NCBI GenBank assembly: GCA_966211965.1 | Contig: CBIHON010000003.1 | Coordinates: 167,844 to 231,843 of the forward strand | Direction: 5' to 3' | Source of the DNA: CBIHON01 sp966211965 | GTDB lineage: Bacteria; Pseudomonadota; Gammaproteobacteria; Burkholderiales; Burkholderiaceae_D | Length of the DNA: 64,000 nt | Shown here: in pieces, positions 1 through 10,600 of the stretch | How the letters are laid out: every line of letters begins with the position of its first letter | Position numbering within the stretch: the stretch's first letter is position 1 | The notes under the pieces: model-generated | Told to the model about the DNA's origin: nothing | Seen by the model: only the letters and a program-made list of their open reading frames with translations | The model's database searches: none | Program-made: the position numbers and the translations under genes

Positions 1-418
1 CGCCGGGGCAGTAGAAGGGGCCGGTCGCGGTTTGGCCCGTGCCGCAGGCGGTCGGGGTGCGGCCGGAGAACAGCACCAGCTTGGGCTTGACGTAGGTGCC
101 GCCCTGGGCGCGGAACAATTCAGTCCAGGTGTCTTCGGTGTCGGCCAGCACGGTCGAGACGAATTTCGCCAGGTGATCGGAGGCCGGCGGCTTGTGTGCC
201 GGGGCTTGCTGCACCGGCGTCATGGAGCCCGAGCCGCCGCTTAACAGGTTGAGCAGCGTGACCGGGTTCACACCCAAAACATACGAACCGATCAAGGCGG
301 CGACTATGGTGCCGATCCCGATCGATCGTCCGCCGAAACCGAATCCGCCGGAGCCGCCGCCATCTTCGCCGCGCCGGTCTTCCACATTGTCGCTTTCGCG
401 GTTTCCTTCCCATCTCAT
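1..418 (-). CDS. YpfJ-type neutral zinc metallopeptidase, N-terminal part
   Basis: This is the first 139 residues of a membrane-anchored protein cut by the window edge. It opens MRWEGNRESDNVEDRRG, continues with a glycine-rich stretch, and has one hydrophobic segment (about residues 34-52). A linker and the start of a catalytic domain follow, including KLVLFSGRTPTACGTGQT and FYCPG. This order (charged N-terminus, Gly-rich, TM, then a domain with a conserved TACG motif) matches the YpfJ/KPN_02809 putative zinc metallopeptidase family. The HExxH zinc motif would lie beyond the edge, so peptidase activity is family knowledge, not seen here. The ATG at 416-418 is the only sensible start. Confidence 0.8.
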   Translation of the reverse strand, partial: MRWEGNRESDNVEDRRGEDGGGSGGFGFGGRSIGIGTIVAALIGSYVLGVNPVTLLNLLSGGSGSMTPVQQAPAHKPPASDHLAKFVSTVLADTEDTWTELFRAQGGTYVKPKLVLFSGRTPTACGTGQTATGPFYCPG

Positions 419-449
419 GTTGTTTCCTCGTGCTGGATAGTTGAAGCGC

Positions 450-522
450 TAACAGGCTGTTGAAAAACGTAGCGAGCAGACCTCGAGATCGGTCCGCGCG
501 GTAGTTTTTCAACAGCCTGCTA
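450..522. repeat. 73-bp palindromic element (family D) between TA sites
   Basis: Perfect 16-bp arms (453-468 and 504-519) read CAGGCTGTTGAAAAAC inward from both ends. They are bounded by CTAA on the left and CTAAG on the right, so the element sits between TA dinucleotides. The interior is about 35 bp with no ORF. It lies between the DUF4142 gene and the metallopeptidase gene, both on the minus strand. It could be a miniature mobile element or a hairpin terminator; no long T run supports a simple terminator. Only one copy was noticed in this window. Confidence 0.55.
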
Positions 523-619
523 AGTCTATCGCAGATGCAAAAATGCCGACAGGTCGAAGAGGTTCCTGTTGTGCGCCTGCCGGCCGGTGAAGAGGGATGC
601 GTCCGGCGCGGCGTGTGTT

Positions 620-1168
620 TCAGTCAAGCGTCGCCTCCAGGTTCTCTGCCATTTCCCGGTGATGTTCGAGAACCGGCAGTGTCCTGGCAGCGAAGGCTTG
701 CACATCCAGGTCCTTGGCGCCGGTAGCTGCCTTGCGAAACAGCCAGACCGCGTCACGATGCGCGGCGATGCCGATTTCCCTGACAAATTCGCGGTCGAAT
801 TCCTGCTTTTCCAGGCTATTCAATTTGGCGATTGCGGCCTGCTGTTCCTTGCTCGGTTCGTCCGATACTTTGGCGCCCTTGGCGGCGGCCAGGTGGGTGA
901 CTTCGTCGCCGATTTTAAGGTGGTCGGTTTCTATTCCGGCGGCCAAGGATTTGACCCGGGTGGAAGCGGCCTTGCCGCGCGCGCTGCGGCTGGCCGCGAC
1001 TCCGGTGCTGGCGGCTTCGGCGGCGGCGTTCAGGAATTGCTTGTCGGCGGCCGTCAGTTCTTCCGCAGCGTGCGATGTCATTGCCGTCAACGACGCGCCA
1101 AGCACCGCGGCAGCGGCAAAGATTTTCAGCACGGTTCTGCGATTGCGGTGAAATGAAGATCGATGCAT
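620..1168 (-). CDS. DUF4142 family exported protein
   Basis: A 182-residue protein with a clear signal: basic MHRSSFHRNRR, then a hydrophobic run ending SHAAEE near residue 36. The mature part is an all-helical ferritin-like DUF4142 domain. It shows the family pattern of an AADKQFLNAAAEAA helix, a central KIGDEVTHLAAAKG segment, and a final EHHREMAENLEATLD helix. DUF4142 proteins are exported and of unknown biochemical role, often stress-linked. It is transcribed in the same direction as the neighbouring PBP gene but separated by about 56 bp, so co-transcription is possible. There is no sign of damage. Confidence 0.88.
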   Translation of the reverse strand: MHRSSFHRNRRTVLKIFAAAAVLGASLTAMTSHAAEELTAADKQFLNAAAEAASTGVAASRSARGKAASTRVKSLAAGIETDHLKIGDEVTHLAAAKGAKVSDEPSKEQQAAIAKLNSLEKQEFDREFVREIGIAAHRDAVWLFRKAATGAKDLDVQAFAARTLPVLEHHREMAENLEATLD

Positions 1169-1224
1169 CGGTTTTTCTCCTCAAGGTAAAAGTTTCGGAC
1201 GCGAATTGCGCCATGCCGCCATGC

Positions 1225-3684
1225 TCATTGCGGGTTTGCTTCGGGCGGCGGCTGGCGCTCCGTATCGATGCGGATGCCGCTGACCGGATCGCGGCCCATG
1301 GCGCGCATCAGATGTTCCACGTCTTCCGGGGTTTTCGTAATGATCACCTTGCGTCCGTAAATCGTAATTTCAGCGGGAGGCCGATCCGCCCGATCGTAGT
1401 CTGGAGCGCCGTCGGAGGAGTGTGGTTCGCGCTCCATCCGTTCGCTCCAATCTTCCTCCTGGTCTGCTCGCATGTACTCCCTCGGTCCTGGATGCTCCGG
1501 CCTGGAAAATTGTGCGCTGGCATCGATCTGTTTGCTCTTCAATGCCTCGCGAAAAAAATCGCCGACGACCAGGATCGCGTTATGCCCGCCCTGGCCCCAG
1601 TAATTGCTGCGCATGGTGACGCGGGTATCGTTGAATCCGACCCATGCCCCGGCGACCAGGTTCGGATGCATCAGGATGAACCAGCCGTCGGTATTGTTCT
1701 GCGTGGTGCCGGTCTTGCCGGCGATGTCGGCTGTGATACCGAAGCGCGTCTTGACCGCCGTGCCCGTGCCCTCGTTCACCACGCCGCGCATCATGTCGAT
1801 CAGTTGGATCGCTGAGTGCCGCGACATCGCAGGCTGGCCCTGGTCGCCGAATTCGGCCAGCACCTTGCCGTTGCGGTCGGCGATGCGCTTGATCAGAAGC
1901 GGACGGTGGTACTCGCCTTCCTGCGCGATGGTGGCATAGGCCGACGCCATTTCCAGCAGCGTCACCGGGCTGGTGCCGAGCGCCAGCGAGGGGACCGGGT
2001 CGAGACGGCTCTGCCTGACGCCGACCGCGCGCGCCAGCTTGACGATGCTGGGCACCCCGACGTCTTGCATGACCTGGGCCGTGATCGTGTTTTTCGAGTA
2101 GACCAGACCGTCGCGCAGGCTCATCTCCATGCCGCTGGCGCCGGACATGTCGCCAGGCCGCCACATCGAACCGTCGCCGGCGCGGATTTCGACCGGACCG
2201 TCCAGGTACTGGCGATACGGGCTGAAGCCTTGTTCCAGCGCGGCGCCGTAGACGATGGGTTTGAAGGTCGAGCCCGGTTGGCGCGCGGCCTGCGCCACAT
2301 GATCGAACTGGTCGCGCTGGTAGTCGCGGCTGCCGACCCATGCCCTGACCTCGCCGCTGGCTGGGTCGAGCGCGACGAAGCCGGTTTCGAGGCGCGTCTT
2401 GGCGGCGCGCAAACGCTTAAGGAAGTTTGCGTCGGACTTCAAGCGTATCAACGCCGCCGAGGCCGTTTCGCCTTTTTCGACAGCTGCTTTGTATTCCGGC
2501 GATTCACGAATGAAGTCGTCAAGCAGAGCGCCGCGGGTATTCCAGAAATATTGAAACGGTTCGATTTTTTTGCGGATCTGCTGGTAGGCAGCACCGCTGT
2601 AGGAAACCGCTCCCACGCCGGCGCGGCTCCACTCCACGTCGGCGATGTTTTGCAATAGATTGGCCTGGCGTTCCACCGCGCGCATCGCCGCTTTTTGCAG
2701 GGACAGGTCGAGCGTCGTGGTCACGACCAGGCCGTCGGAATTCAGGTCGTAATTGTTTTTGCCGGCCCATTCGATCAGCCGGTTGCGCACCTGCGTCAAG
2801 AAATGCGGAGCCAGGGCGAATTGCTCCATCTGACGCGAGAAACGTACCTGCAAAGGCTTGGCGCTCAAGCCTTGATATTCCGCGTCGGACAATTTCTGCG
2901 ACTTGACCATTTGCTGCAGCACGACGTTGCGCCGCTTCAAAGCCCTCTCCGGATTGATCACCGGGTTGTAGTAGCTGGTGCCCTTGAGCATGCCAACCAA
3001 CGTGGCGCTTTCCAGGACGTCCAGTCCGGCCGCCGGCTTGCCGAAATAAGTGCGGGCCGCCAATTCGATGCCGAATACGTTGTACAGGAAGGGCACGGTG
3101 TTCAGATAGGTTTCGAGGATCTGTTCCTTGCTGTAGATCTGCTCCATCTTGACCGCCGTGACCAGCTCTTTCAGCTTGCGGTTCAGGTTGCGCGAGCGTC
3201 CGATTTCTTCCGGAAACAGGTTGCGCGCAAGCTGCTGGGTAATGGTCGAGCCGCCTTGGGGTGTGCCGCTCAGCGTATTGAATGCCGCGGCGGCAGTGCG
3301 GCCGTAGTCTATGCCGTGATGCTCATAGAAGCGCCGGTCCTCGGTCGCGATCAGCGCCTCGATCACGTGGGGGGAAATCCGTTCAAGCGGAATCCGCTCC
3401 TGTTGGGTCTGCGTGAAATTGCCGAGCAATTGGCCGTCGAGCGAGCGAAATTCGCTGGGCTGCGCGATGCGCGCCAAGCGCAAGTCGTCGAGGCTGGGCG
3501 TAGCGGGAATCAGGTAGAAGACATAGGCCAGCAGCAATACCGCGCCGCCGCCGCAGACAGCGGCAAACGTCTTGAACGGATGGGCGCGCATGCGCTGCCA
3601 GAGGCCCCCGGATGGGTCGCTGGAGCGGCCGTCCGGGGAGGTGTCGGCCTGATTGTTGCGCTGGCTTGGATACAGTTCGTTCAC
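1225..3684 (-). CDS. Class A penicillin-binding protein (transglycosylase/transpeptidase)
   Basis: An 819-residue bifunctional peptidoglycan synthase. It has a cytoplasmic N-terminus, one TM near residues 38-58, and a GT51 glycosyltransferase domain with TEDRRFYEHHGID (catalytic Glu about residue 114) and GGSTITQQLARN. The transpeptidase domain carries STFK (Ser about residue 470), SKN (about 529) and KTGT (about 653). Inner-membrane cell-wall polymerase and cross-linker. It is one of two class A PBPs in the window; the other (43827-46229) is the PBP1A type. This one has a longer insert between GT and TP and a polar, acidic C-terminal tail, so it may be an accessory PBP. The start follows a short upstream gap; the alternative downstream ATGs would cut the TM. 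Confidence 0.9.
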   Translation of the reverse strand: MNELYPSQRNNQADTSPDGRSSDPSGGLWQRMRAHPFKTFAAVCGGGAVLLLAYVFYLIPATPSLDDLRLARIAQPSEFRSLDGQLLGNFTQTQQERIPLERISPHVIEALIATEDRRFYEHHGIDYGRTAAAAFNTLSGTPQGGSTITQQLARNLFPEEIGRSRNLNRKLKELVTAVKMEQIYSKEQILETYLNTVPFLYNVFGIELAARTYFGKPAAGLDVLESATLVGMLKGTSYYNPVINPERALKRRNVVLQQMVKSQKLSDAEYQGLSAKPLQVRFSRQMEQFALAPHFLTQVRNRLIEWAGKNNYDLNSDGLVVTTTLDLSLQKAAMRAVERQANLLQNIADVEWSRAGVGAVSYSGAAYQQIRKKIEPFQYFWNTRGALLDDFIRESPEYKAAVEKGETASAALIRLKSDANFLKRLRAAKTRLETGFVALDPASGEVRAWVGSRDYQRDQFDHVAQAARQPGSTFKPIVYGAALEQGFSPYRQYLDGPVEIRAGDGSMWRPGDMSGASGMEMSLRDGLVYSKNTITAQVMQDVGVPSIVKLARAVGVRQSRLDPVPSLALGTSPVTLLEMASAYATIAQEGEYHRPLLIKRIADRNGKVLAEFGDQGQPAMSRHSAIQLIDMMRGVVNEGTGTAVKTRFGITADIAGKTGTTQNNTDGWFILMHPNLVAGAWVGFNDTRVTMRSNYWGQGGHNAILVVGDFFREALKSKQIDASAQFSRPEHPGPREYMRADQEEDWSERMEREPHSSDGAPDYDRADRPPAEITIYGRKVIITKTPEDVEHLMRAMGRDPVSGIRIDTERQPPPEANPQ

Positions 3685-4039
3685 ACCGGTTTTCTATCTT
3701 TCTATCGCTGCCGGGTTGAGCGCATGTGTTCCTGGCGGTGCCGGCAGGGTTGATTTATCGGAAAGATCGCTATTTTTAGACCATAGCGCCGATTGCGTGT
3801 TCGCTCTGTGCGGTAACGCGCCTAATTTGCCGCAAGCTTGCCGGCCCCCGGAACCGGTAGCCCTCGCACGGATAGTGGTGATTGTTTGACAATATAGATG
3901 GTCAATGCGGATCGGGGCAGCAAGCGGTCTATCGGGTCTGCGACAGGCATGCGTCGCGGAACGATTCGAACCATCGCTACAGCATCGATCCAGCCGTATT
4001 GCGCAGCTGCAGGCGCAGGGCTGGTTGCGGGAAAGGAGG
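3685..4039. other. Intergenic region, no gene seen
   Basis: 355 bp separating the PBP gene from the end of dbpA, both on the minus strand. Short open frames here have no recognisable product and no convincing ribosome site. It presumably contains the PBP promoter. No repeat or hairpin stood out. Confidence 0.5.
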
Positions 4040-5428
<1,389 letters not shown>

Positions 5429-5543
5429 GGGGATGGACGCCGGCGAAAAAGGCTGACAGTCTAACAGGTGGCCGCTGCTCTATATTAGTGCGCATCTGGA
5501 TACAATCCGGTATTGACCCGCATCCAATCATCTCAGGCACCCA

Positions 5544-7352
5544 TTGATTCCCGATTCCGTTTCCTCCTCCGAAGATGTGCTCGGCGCAGCGTTTTCCCTG
5601 GCGGCGCATCCGCTGCTGACTGCGCGGTTGCTGCTTGCAGCGTGGCGCAACAAACCGCGCTGCGTTGTCATGGATACCGCTTTCGGACGCGGCAGGAATT
5701 TTTTCGCGACCTGGCAAGCGTGGCGCGACGATCCGGCGCGTTCGCAGCAATTGCATTACCTGGCGCTGGCACCTCATTCTTGCAGCGCGGCCGAACTTGG
5801 CACCGGCGTTTTGGCGGAGGCGTTGCGCGCCGTTTGGCCGGTATTGGTGCCGGGTTTTCATCGTTTGATTCTGGACCAGGGACGTGTCGTCCTGACCTTG
5901 ATCGTTGGCGATATCAAGCACACACTGGCGCAGGTCGATGCGGCGGTCGATGTGTTTTACCTGGACGGTCTCGCGGCAAGCGGCACACCCAAACTATTGG
6001 GAAAATTGGCCCGCCTGGCAGCGCCGGGCGCGATCCTCGCCGGCGGTATTGCCTCGTCCGGATTGCAGCGCGCGCTGGGCCAGGTCGGCTTCATGTGCGA
6101 TGAAAGCCGCGGCATGCTCTTGGCAAGTTTCGTCCCCAAATGGAGACAGCAGACATCGCGTGCCAAGCCGCCGCATGAACGCCACGCGATCGTGATCGGC
6201 GCCGGGCTGGCCGGCGCGGCGGCATGCGAAAGGCTGGCGGCGCGCGGCTGGCGGCTGACGCTGATCGAGCGCCATGCGCAGGCAGCGCAGCGGGCCTCCG
6301 GCAACCTGGCCGGCATCTTCATGCCGCTGATGTCGCGCGACGACAACCCGACGGCGCGCTTGACGCGGGCTGCTTACCTGTTTGCATTGCGCCACTGGCA
6401 GCAGCTTGGCGGCATCGGTATCGCATTTGCCGGCGAGGCATGCGGCGTGCTGCAGCTTGCGCGCGATGCCGGCTATGCGCAGGGGGAGACGGCGCATCGC
6501 TGGCAGCCGCCGGCCGAGTTTGCGCAATGGCTGGATGCCGCGGCGGCAAGCGCGCGGCTCGGCTGCGAGGTGGGGCAGGGCGGTTGGCTGTTCCCGCAAG
6601 GCGGCTGGGCCGACCCCGCTGGCGTTTGCCGCGTGATGCTGGCGGCTTGCGGAGAAAGGTTGAGCATGCGCTTCAATCAGGCCGCAATGCGGCTCGAGCG
6701 TGCTGGCGACGATTGGCAGGTGCTCGACGGCGGCGGCAACATCATTGCGCAAGCGCCGGTTGTCATCCTTGCCAATGGGGCCGATGCCGCCATGTTTGAG
6801 CAGACCCGTGATTTGCCGCTGACGGCAGTGCGCGGCCAGGTCACGCATGTTGCGGCGGACAGCTTGCCCATGCTGCCGCATGTGGTGTGCGGCGAAGCGT
6901 ATGTCACGCGCCCGGTGCGGGGTTTTTGCTGCGTCGGCGCGTCCTACGGTACGGAGAACGACCCGCACTTGCGGCGCGATAGCCAGGAAGAAAATCTTTC
7001 GCGCTTGCGCGCCTTGCTGCCGGGAGCGGCGCCTGATCCCGCAACCGTGCCCCTGGCGGGGCGGGTTGGTTTTCGTTGCGTGGCAAGCGACCGTTTGCCG
7101 CTGGTGGGGGCGCTGCCTGCTTCTGCTGTTGGATTGCGGTGCGAAAGCTTGGCGGACGTGCCGCGCATACCCGGTTTGTATGGCTTGCTGGGATATGCCT
7201 CGCGCGGCTTGATCTGGGCGCCGTTGGCGGCGGAATTGTTGGCTGCGCAGTTGGAAGGCGAGGCCTTGCCAATCGAACGCGATCTGGTTGCGGCGCTTGA
7301 TCCGGTGCGCTTTGTTTTCAGGACTGTCCGTGGACATGGTCGGCGTGGTTGA
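5544..7352 (+). CDS. mnmC: MnmC-like tRNA modification protein with a divergent methyltransferase half
   Basis: 602 residues. The C-terminal half (from about residue 213) is an FAD-dependent DAO-type oxidase: GAGLAGAAACERLAARG, ASGNLAGIFMPL, and a conserved GLYGLLGYASRGL near the end. In MnmC this domain removes carboxymethyl from cmnm5U34 of tRNA. The N-terminal half should be the SAM methyltransferase making mnm5U, but its glycine motif reads DTAFGRGRNF (44-53) rather than the usual GFGTGLNF type, and the DxFxPxxNPxMW motif is reduced to DGLAASGTPKLLGK. The N-terminus is about 25 residues shorter than E. coli MnmC. The only start in the open frame is TTG at 5544 with a weak ribosome site; an in-frame TGA lies at 5514. 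Confidence 0.85.
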   Translation: MIPDSVSSSEDVLGAAFSLAAHPLLTARLLLAAWRNKPRCVVMDTAFGRGRNFFATWQAWRDDPARSQQLHYLALAPHSCSAAELGTGVLAEALRAVWPVLVPGFHRLILDQGRVVLTLIVGDIKHTLAQVDAAVDVFYLDGLAASGTPKLLGKLARLAAPGAILAGGIASSGLQRALGQVGFMCDESRGMLLASFVPKWRQQTSRAKPPHERHAIVIGAGLAGAAACERLAARGWRLTLIERHAQAAQRASGNLAGIFMPLMSRDDNPTARLTRAAYLFALRHWQQLGGIGIAFAGEACGVLQLARDAGYAQGETAHRWQPPAEFAQWLDAAAASARLGCEVGQGGWLFPQGGWADPAGVCRVMLAACGERLSMRFNQAAMRLERAGDDWQVLDGGGNIIAQAPVVILANGADAAMFEQTRDLPLTAVRGQVTHVAADSLPMLPHVVCGEAYVTRPVRGFCCVGASYGTENDPHLRRDSQEENLSRLRALLPGAAPDPATVPLAGRVGFRCVASDRLPLVGALPASAVGLRCESLADVPRIPGLYGLLGYASRGLIWAPLAAELLAAQLEGEALPIERDLVAALDPVRFVFRTVRGHGRRG

Positions 7353-7681
7353 TGTTTGACGCCGTCGGTGCAGGACATGAAAAATTTCATGGCACGTTTT
7401 TTTCGTCTCTTCCCCCGTTGGCCGAATGTCTTTTGTGGCCTACGGGGTAGGCCTTGGAATAAATTGACGGGCTTGCTAGCCGCGATTTAGGCATTCATAC
7501 CATCGCGGGAGAAGGGGTTGCTTAATATATAATGCACGCCGGAAAACCAACCGCAACCCATCAGAAGTTTGTATCTGTCCGGCGCTCTGCGCCGCAGCAT
7601 TGTTGAATCATTTGAACGTAAAGCCGGGGCGTACGGCGAGTCGGTTTCAATCTACAAAAATCACACGGTCAGGGAGCTATT
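7353..7681. other. Intergenic region upstream of a large secreted protein gene
   Basis: 329 bp without a gene. A TATAAT hexamer at 7528-7533 in an AT-rich stretch could be a -10 element, but no matching -35 lies at normal distance. The last bases hold AGGGAG (about 7671-7676), a good ribosome site for the TTG start at 7682. Confidence 0.4.
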
Positions 7682-10600
7682 TTGGTCAAATTTTTGGGAC
7701 GGCATGCGCAGCAAACGTGGCGCATGTTCGTAGGCGCGCTCATGCTTTTTCTGCTGGTTGGCGCGGTGTGCGCGCAGACGATAACCGAATACGGTGAAAC
7801 AGCGGAGCCAAGGAGCATCACTACGGGGCCGGATGGCAACCTGTGGTTCACGGAATCTAGGGGCGATCGGATCGGCAGAATGACCCTGACGACAGGCGTG
7901 GTCACATATTACCGCTCTGGCATGACGGTCGGTGCATCCCCCAGGGGTATTACCGCGGGTCCGGATGGCAACCTGTGGTTCACGGAATACAAGAGTAACC
8001 GGATCGGCAAGATCACCCCGGCGGGCATGATCACCGAATATAGCGTCGGTCTGTCGGCTGGTGCAAATCCAAATGGCATCACGGCAGGTCCGGACGGCAA
8101 TCTGTGGTTCACAGAATTTAGTGGCAATCGGATCGGCAAGATCACGCCAGCGGGCGTGATCACCGAATATAGCGCTGGCCTGTCGGCTAACGCATGGCCC
8201 TTTGGCATCACCGCTGGGCCGGACGGTAACCTGTGGTTCACAGAATTTAGTGGCAACCGGATCGGCAAGATCACTCCGGCCGGCGCGATCACCGAATACA
8301 GCACCGGCTTGTCGACTTACGCAGGCCCATCTGGCATCACTGCGGGTCCGGACGGCAACCTGTGGTTTACGACATATTACAGCAATCGGATCTGCAAGAT
8401 TACCCCGGCTGGTGTAATCACCCAATATCAGGTGGGCGAGAAGGATAGTTACTCACTCTCATTTGACATCACCGCAGGTCCGGACGGCAATTTGTGGTTC
8501 ACGGAACCGGATCACCACAGGATCGGCAAGATCACCCCGGCTGGCGTGAACACCTATTACAATAATTACAACGCTAGCATGTACAGAATGATATATCCAA
8601 CCGGCATCACCACAGGTCCGGACGGCAACCTGTGGTTCACGGAACCGGATAACTACAGGATCGGCAATATCACTTCGACTGGCAAAATTACCGAATACCT
8701 CGCTAGCCTGATTCGTGGTGGAAATCCAAATAGCATCACTGCAGGGGCGGACGGCAACCTATGGTTCACGGAGTTTGATGGCTATCAGATTGGCATGATT
8801 ACCCCGGCTGGCAATATCGTCGAATACCCTCATCGGGTTGTGGGGGGCTCACGCCCATATAAAATTACCGCAGGTCCGGACGGCAACCTGTGGTTCACGG
8901 AACTTTTTGGCAATCGGATAGGCAAGATCACCCCGACTGGGGTGATTACGTATTTCAACGCGGGCATATCGACTTACGCAGACCCATCCAGCATCACCGC
9001 GGGTCCGGACGGCAATCTGTGGTTCACGGAACCTGAAGGCAACCGGATCGGCAAGATCACCCCGGCGGGCATGATCACCGAATACAGCGTTGGCTTGTCA
9101 TTTGGCGCAGGCCCATGGGGCATCGCGGCGGGTCCGGACGGCAACCTGTGGTTCACGGAAAGGTACGGCAACCGGATCGGCAAAATCACCCCAACGGGCG
9201 TGATTACCGAATACAGCGCCGGTCTGTCGACTGGTGCAGGTCTAGCTGGCATCACCGCAGGGCCGGACGGCAACCTGTGGTTCACGGAATATGATGGCAA
9301 CCGGATCGGCAAGATCACTTCGGCCGGCGTGATCACCGAATACAGCACCGGCTTGTCGGCAAGCGCACGTCCATATGGCATCACGGCAGGTCCGGATGGC
9401 AACCTGTGGTTCACAGAACTTGGGGGCAACCGGATCGGTAAGATCACCCCGGCGGGCGTGATCACCGAATACAGTGCCGGCCTGTCGGCTTACGCACACC
9501 CAGAGGGCATCATCGCAGGTCCGGACGGCAACCTGTGGTTCACGGAACCGGGTGCAAACCTGATCGGCAAGATCGTCCCGCCTTCCTGGGCGCCAACGCT
9601 TACTACCGTGACGCTCGGCTACGGCAGCGCCACAATCCGCTTCACACCCTCTCCAAACAACGGAGGCGCCGCCACCCTGTACACCGCCAGTTGCGCCGCA
9701 CCGGGACAAGCTACGCGAACCAAAATCGGCAAGGGGTCGCCGCTCACGGTCCTGGGTTTGACCGCTGGCATCGATTACACCTGCGCCGTCGCCGCCAGTA
9801 ATCTTCCAGGAATCAGCGCATCCTCCGCCATCGGGTCGGTAACGGCACTGCCCGCCGTCGCCGCCACGCGCAACGCGCTGTTCGTCAATGCCGCCTCCAG
9901 CCCCACCAAAACCAGCGTGCTGCGTCTCATCAACCCCGACACCCATAGTGCTTGGTTGACCGCCACCGCCTACGACGAAGCCGGCCATACTGTCGGCACG
10001 GCCGATGCCGACCTCGGCACTTTCGCGTCCCAGCAGATGTTGACCTTCACCTCGGCGCAACTCGAAGCGGCGATCGGCTATGTCCCGGCCTCCGGTACCG
10101 CCAAATACCGCATCGTCTTCCACGCCAATTTGCCCAGCTTCGAAGTGATCAATTTCGTCAAGGATGCGGCAAGTGGCAACCTCGCCTTGGCGCAGGCACA
10201 GACCGACCGGCCAGCGACCGGAACAGCCAGCACTTCATCCATTCGCGACGCCCTATTCGTGAATGCCTCGACCAGTACCAACAAAACCAGTGTGCTGCGC
10301 TTGATCAATCCCGGCGAGCAAAGCGGCGATGTCAGTGCCACGGCCTATGACGAAGCCGGCAAGGTCGTCGGCGTCATGAACACCAACCTCGGCTCGCTTG
10401 CGGCCTATCAGATGCGCACCTTCACCTCGGCGCAACTGGAGTCGGCCATCGGCTATGTCCCTGCGTCGCCCACGGCCAAGTACAGCATCGCATTCACTGC
10501 CAACCTGCCGAGCTTCGAGCTCCTCAATCACATCAAGGACAACGCCACCGGCAACCTCACATTGGGCCAAGCCCAGACCTATGACCGTGGCGCCGCCACG

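Noticed and set aside
5994..7337. Long minus-strand frame opposite mnmC (and similar long antisense frames over other GC-rich genes)
   Set aside because: Arg/Gln/Ala-rich translations with no domains; they mirror codon bias of the real gene on the other strand.
7528..7533. TATAAT as the promoter of the propeller gene
   Set aside because: No -35 element at 16-18 bp; kept only as a note.
7800..9570. Regular repeats as a CRISPR array
   Set aside because: The ~126-bp period is fully coding, in frame, and translates to propeller blades.
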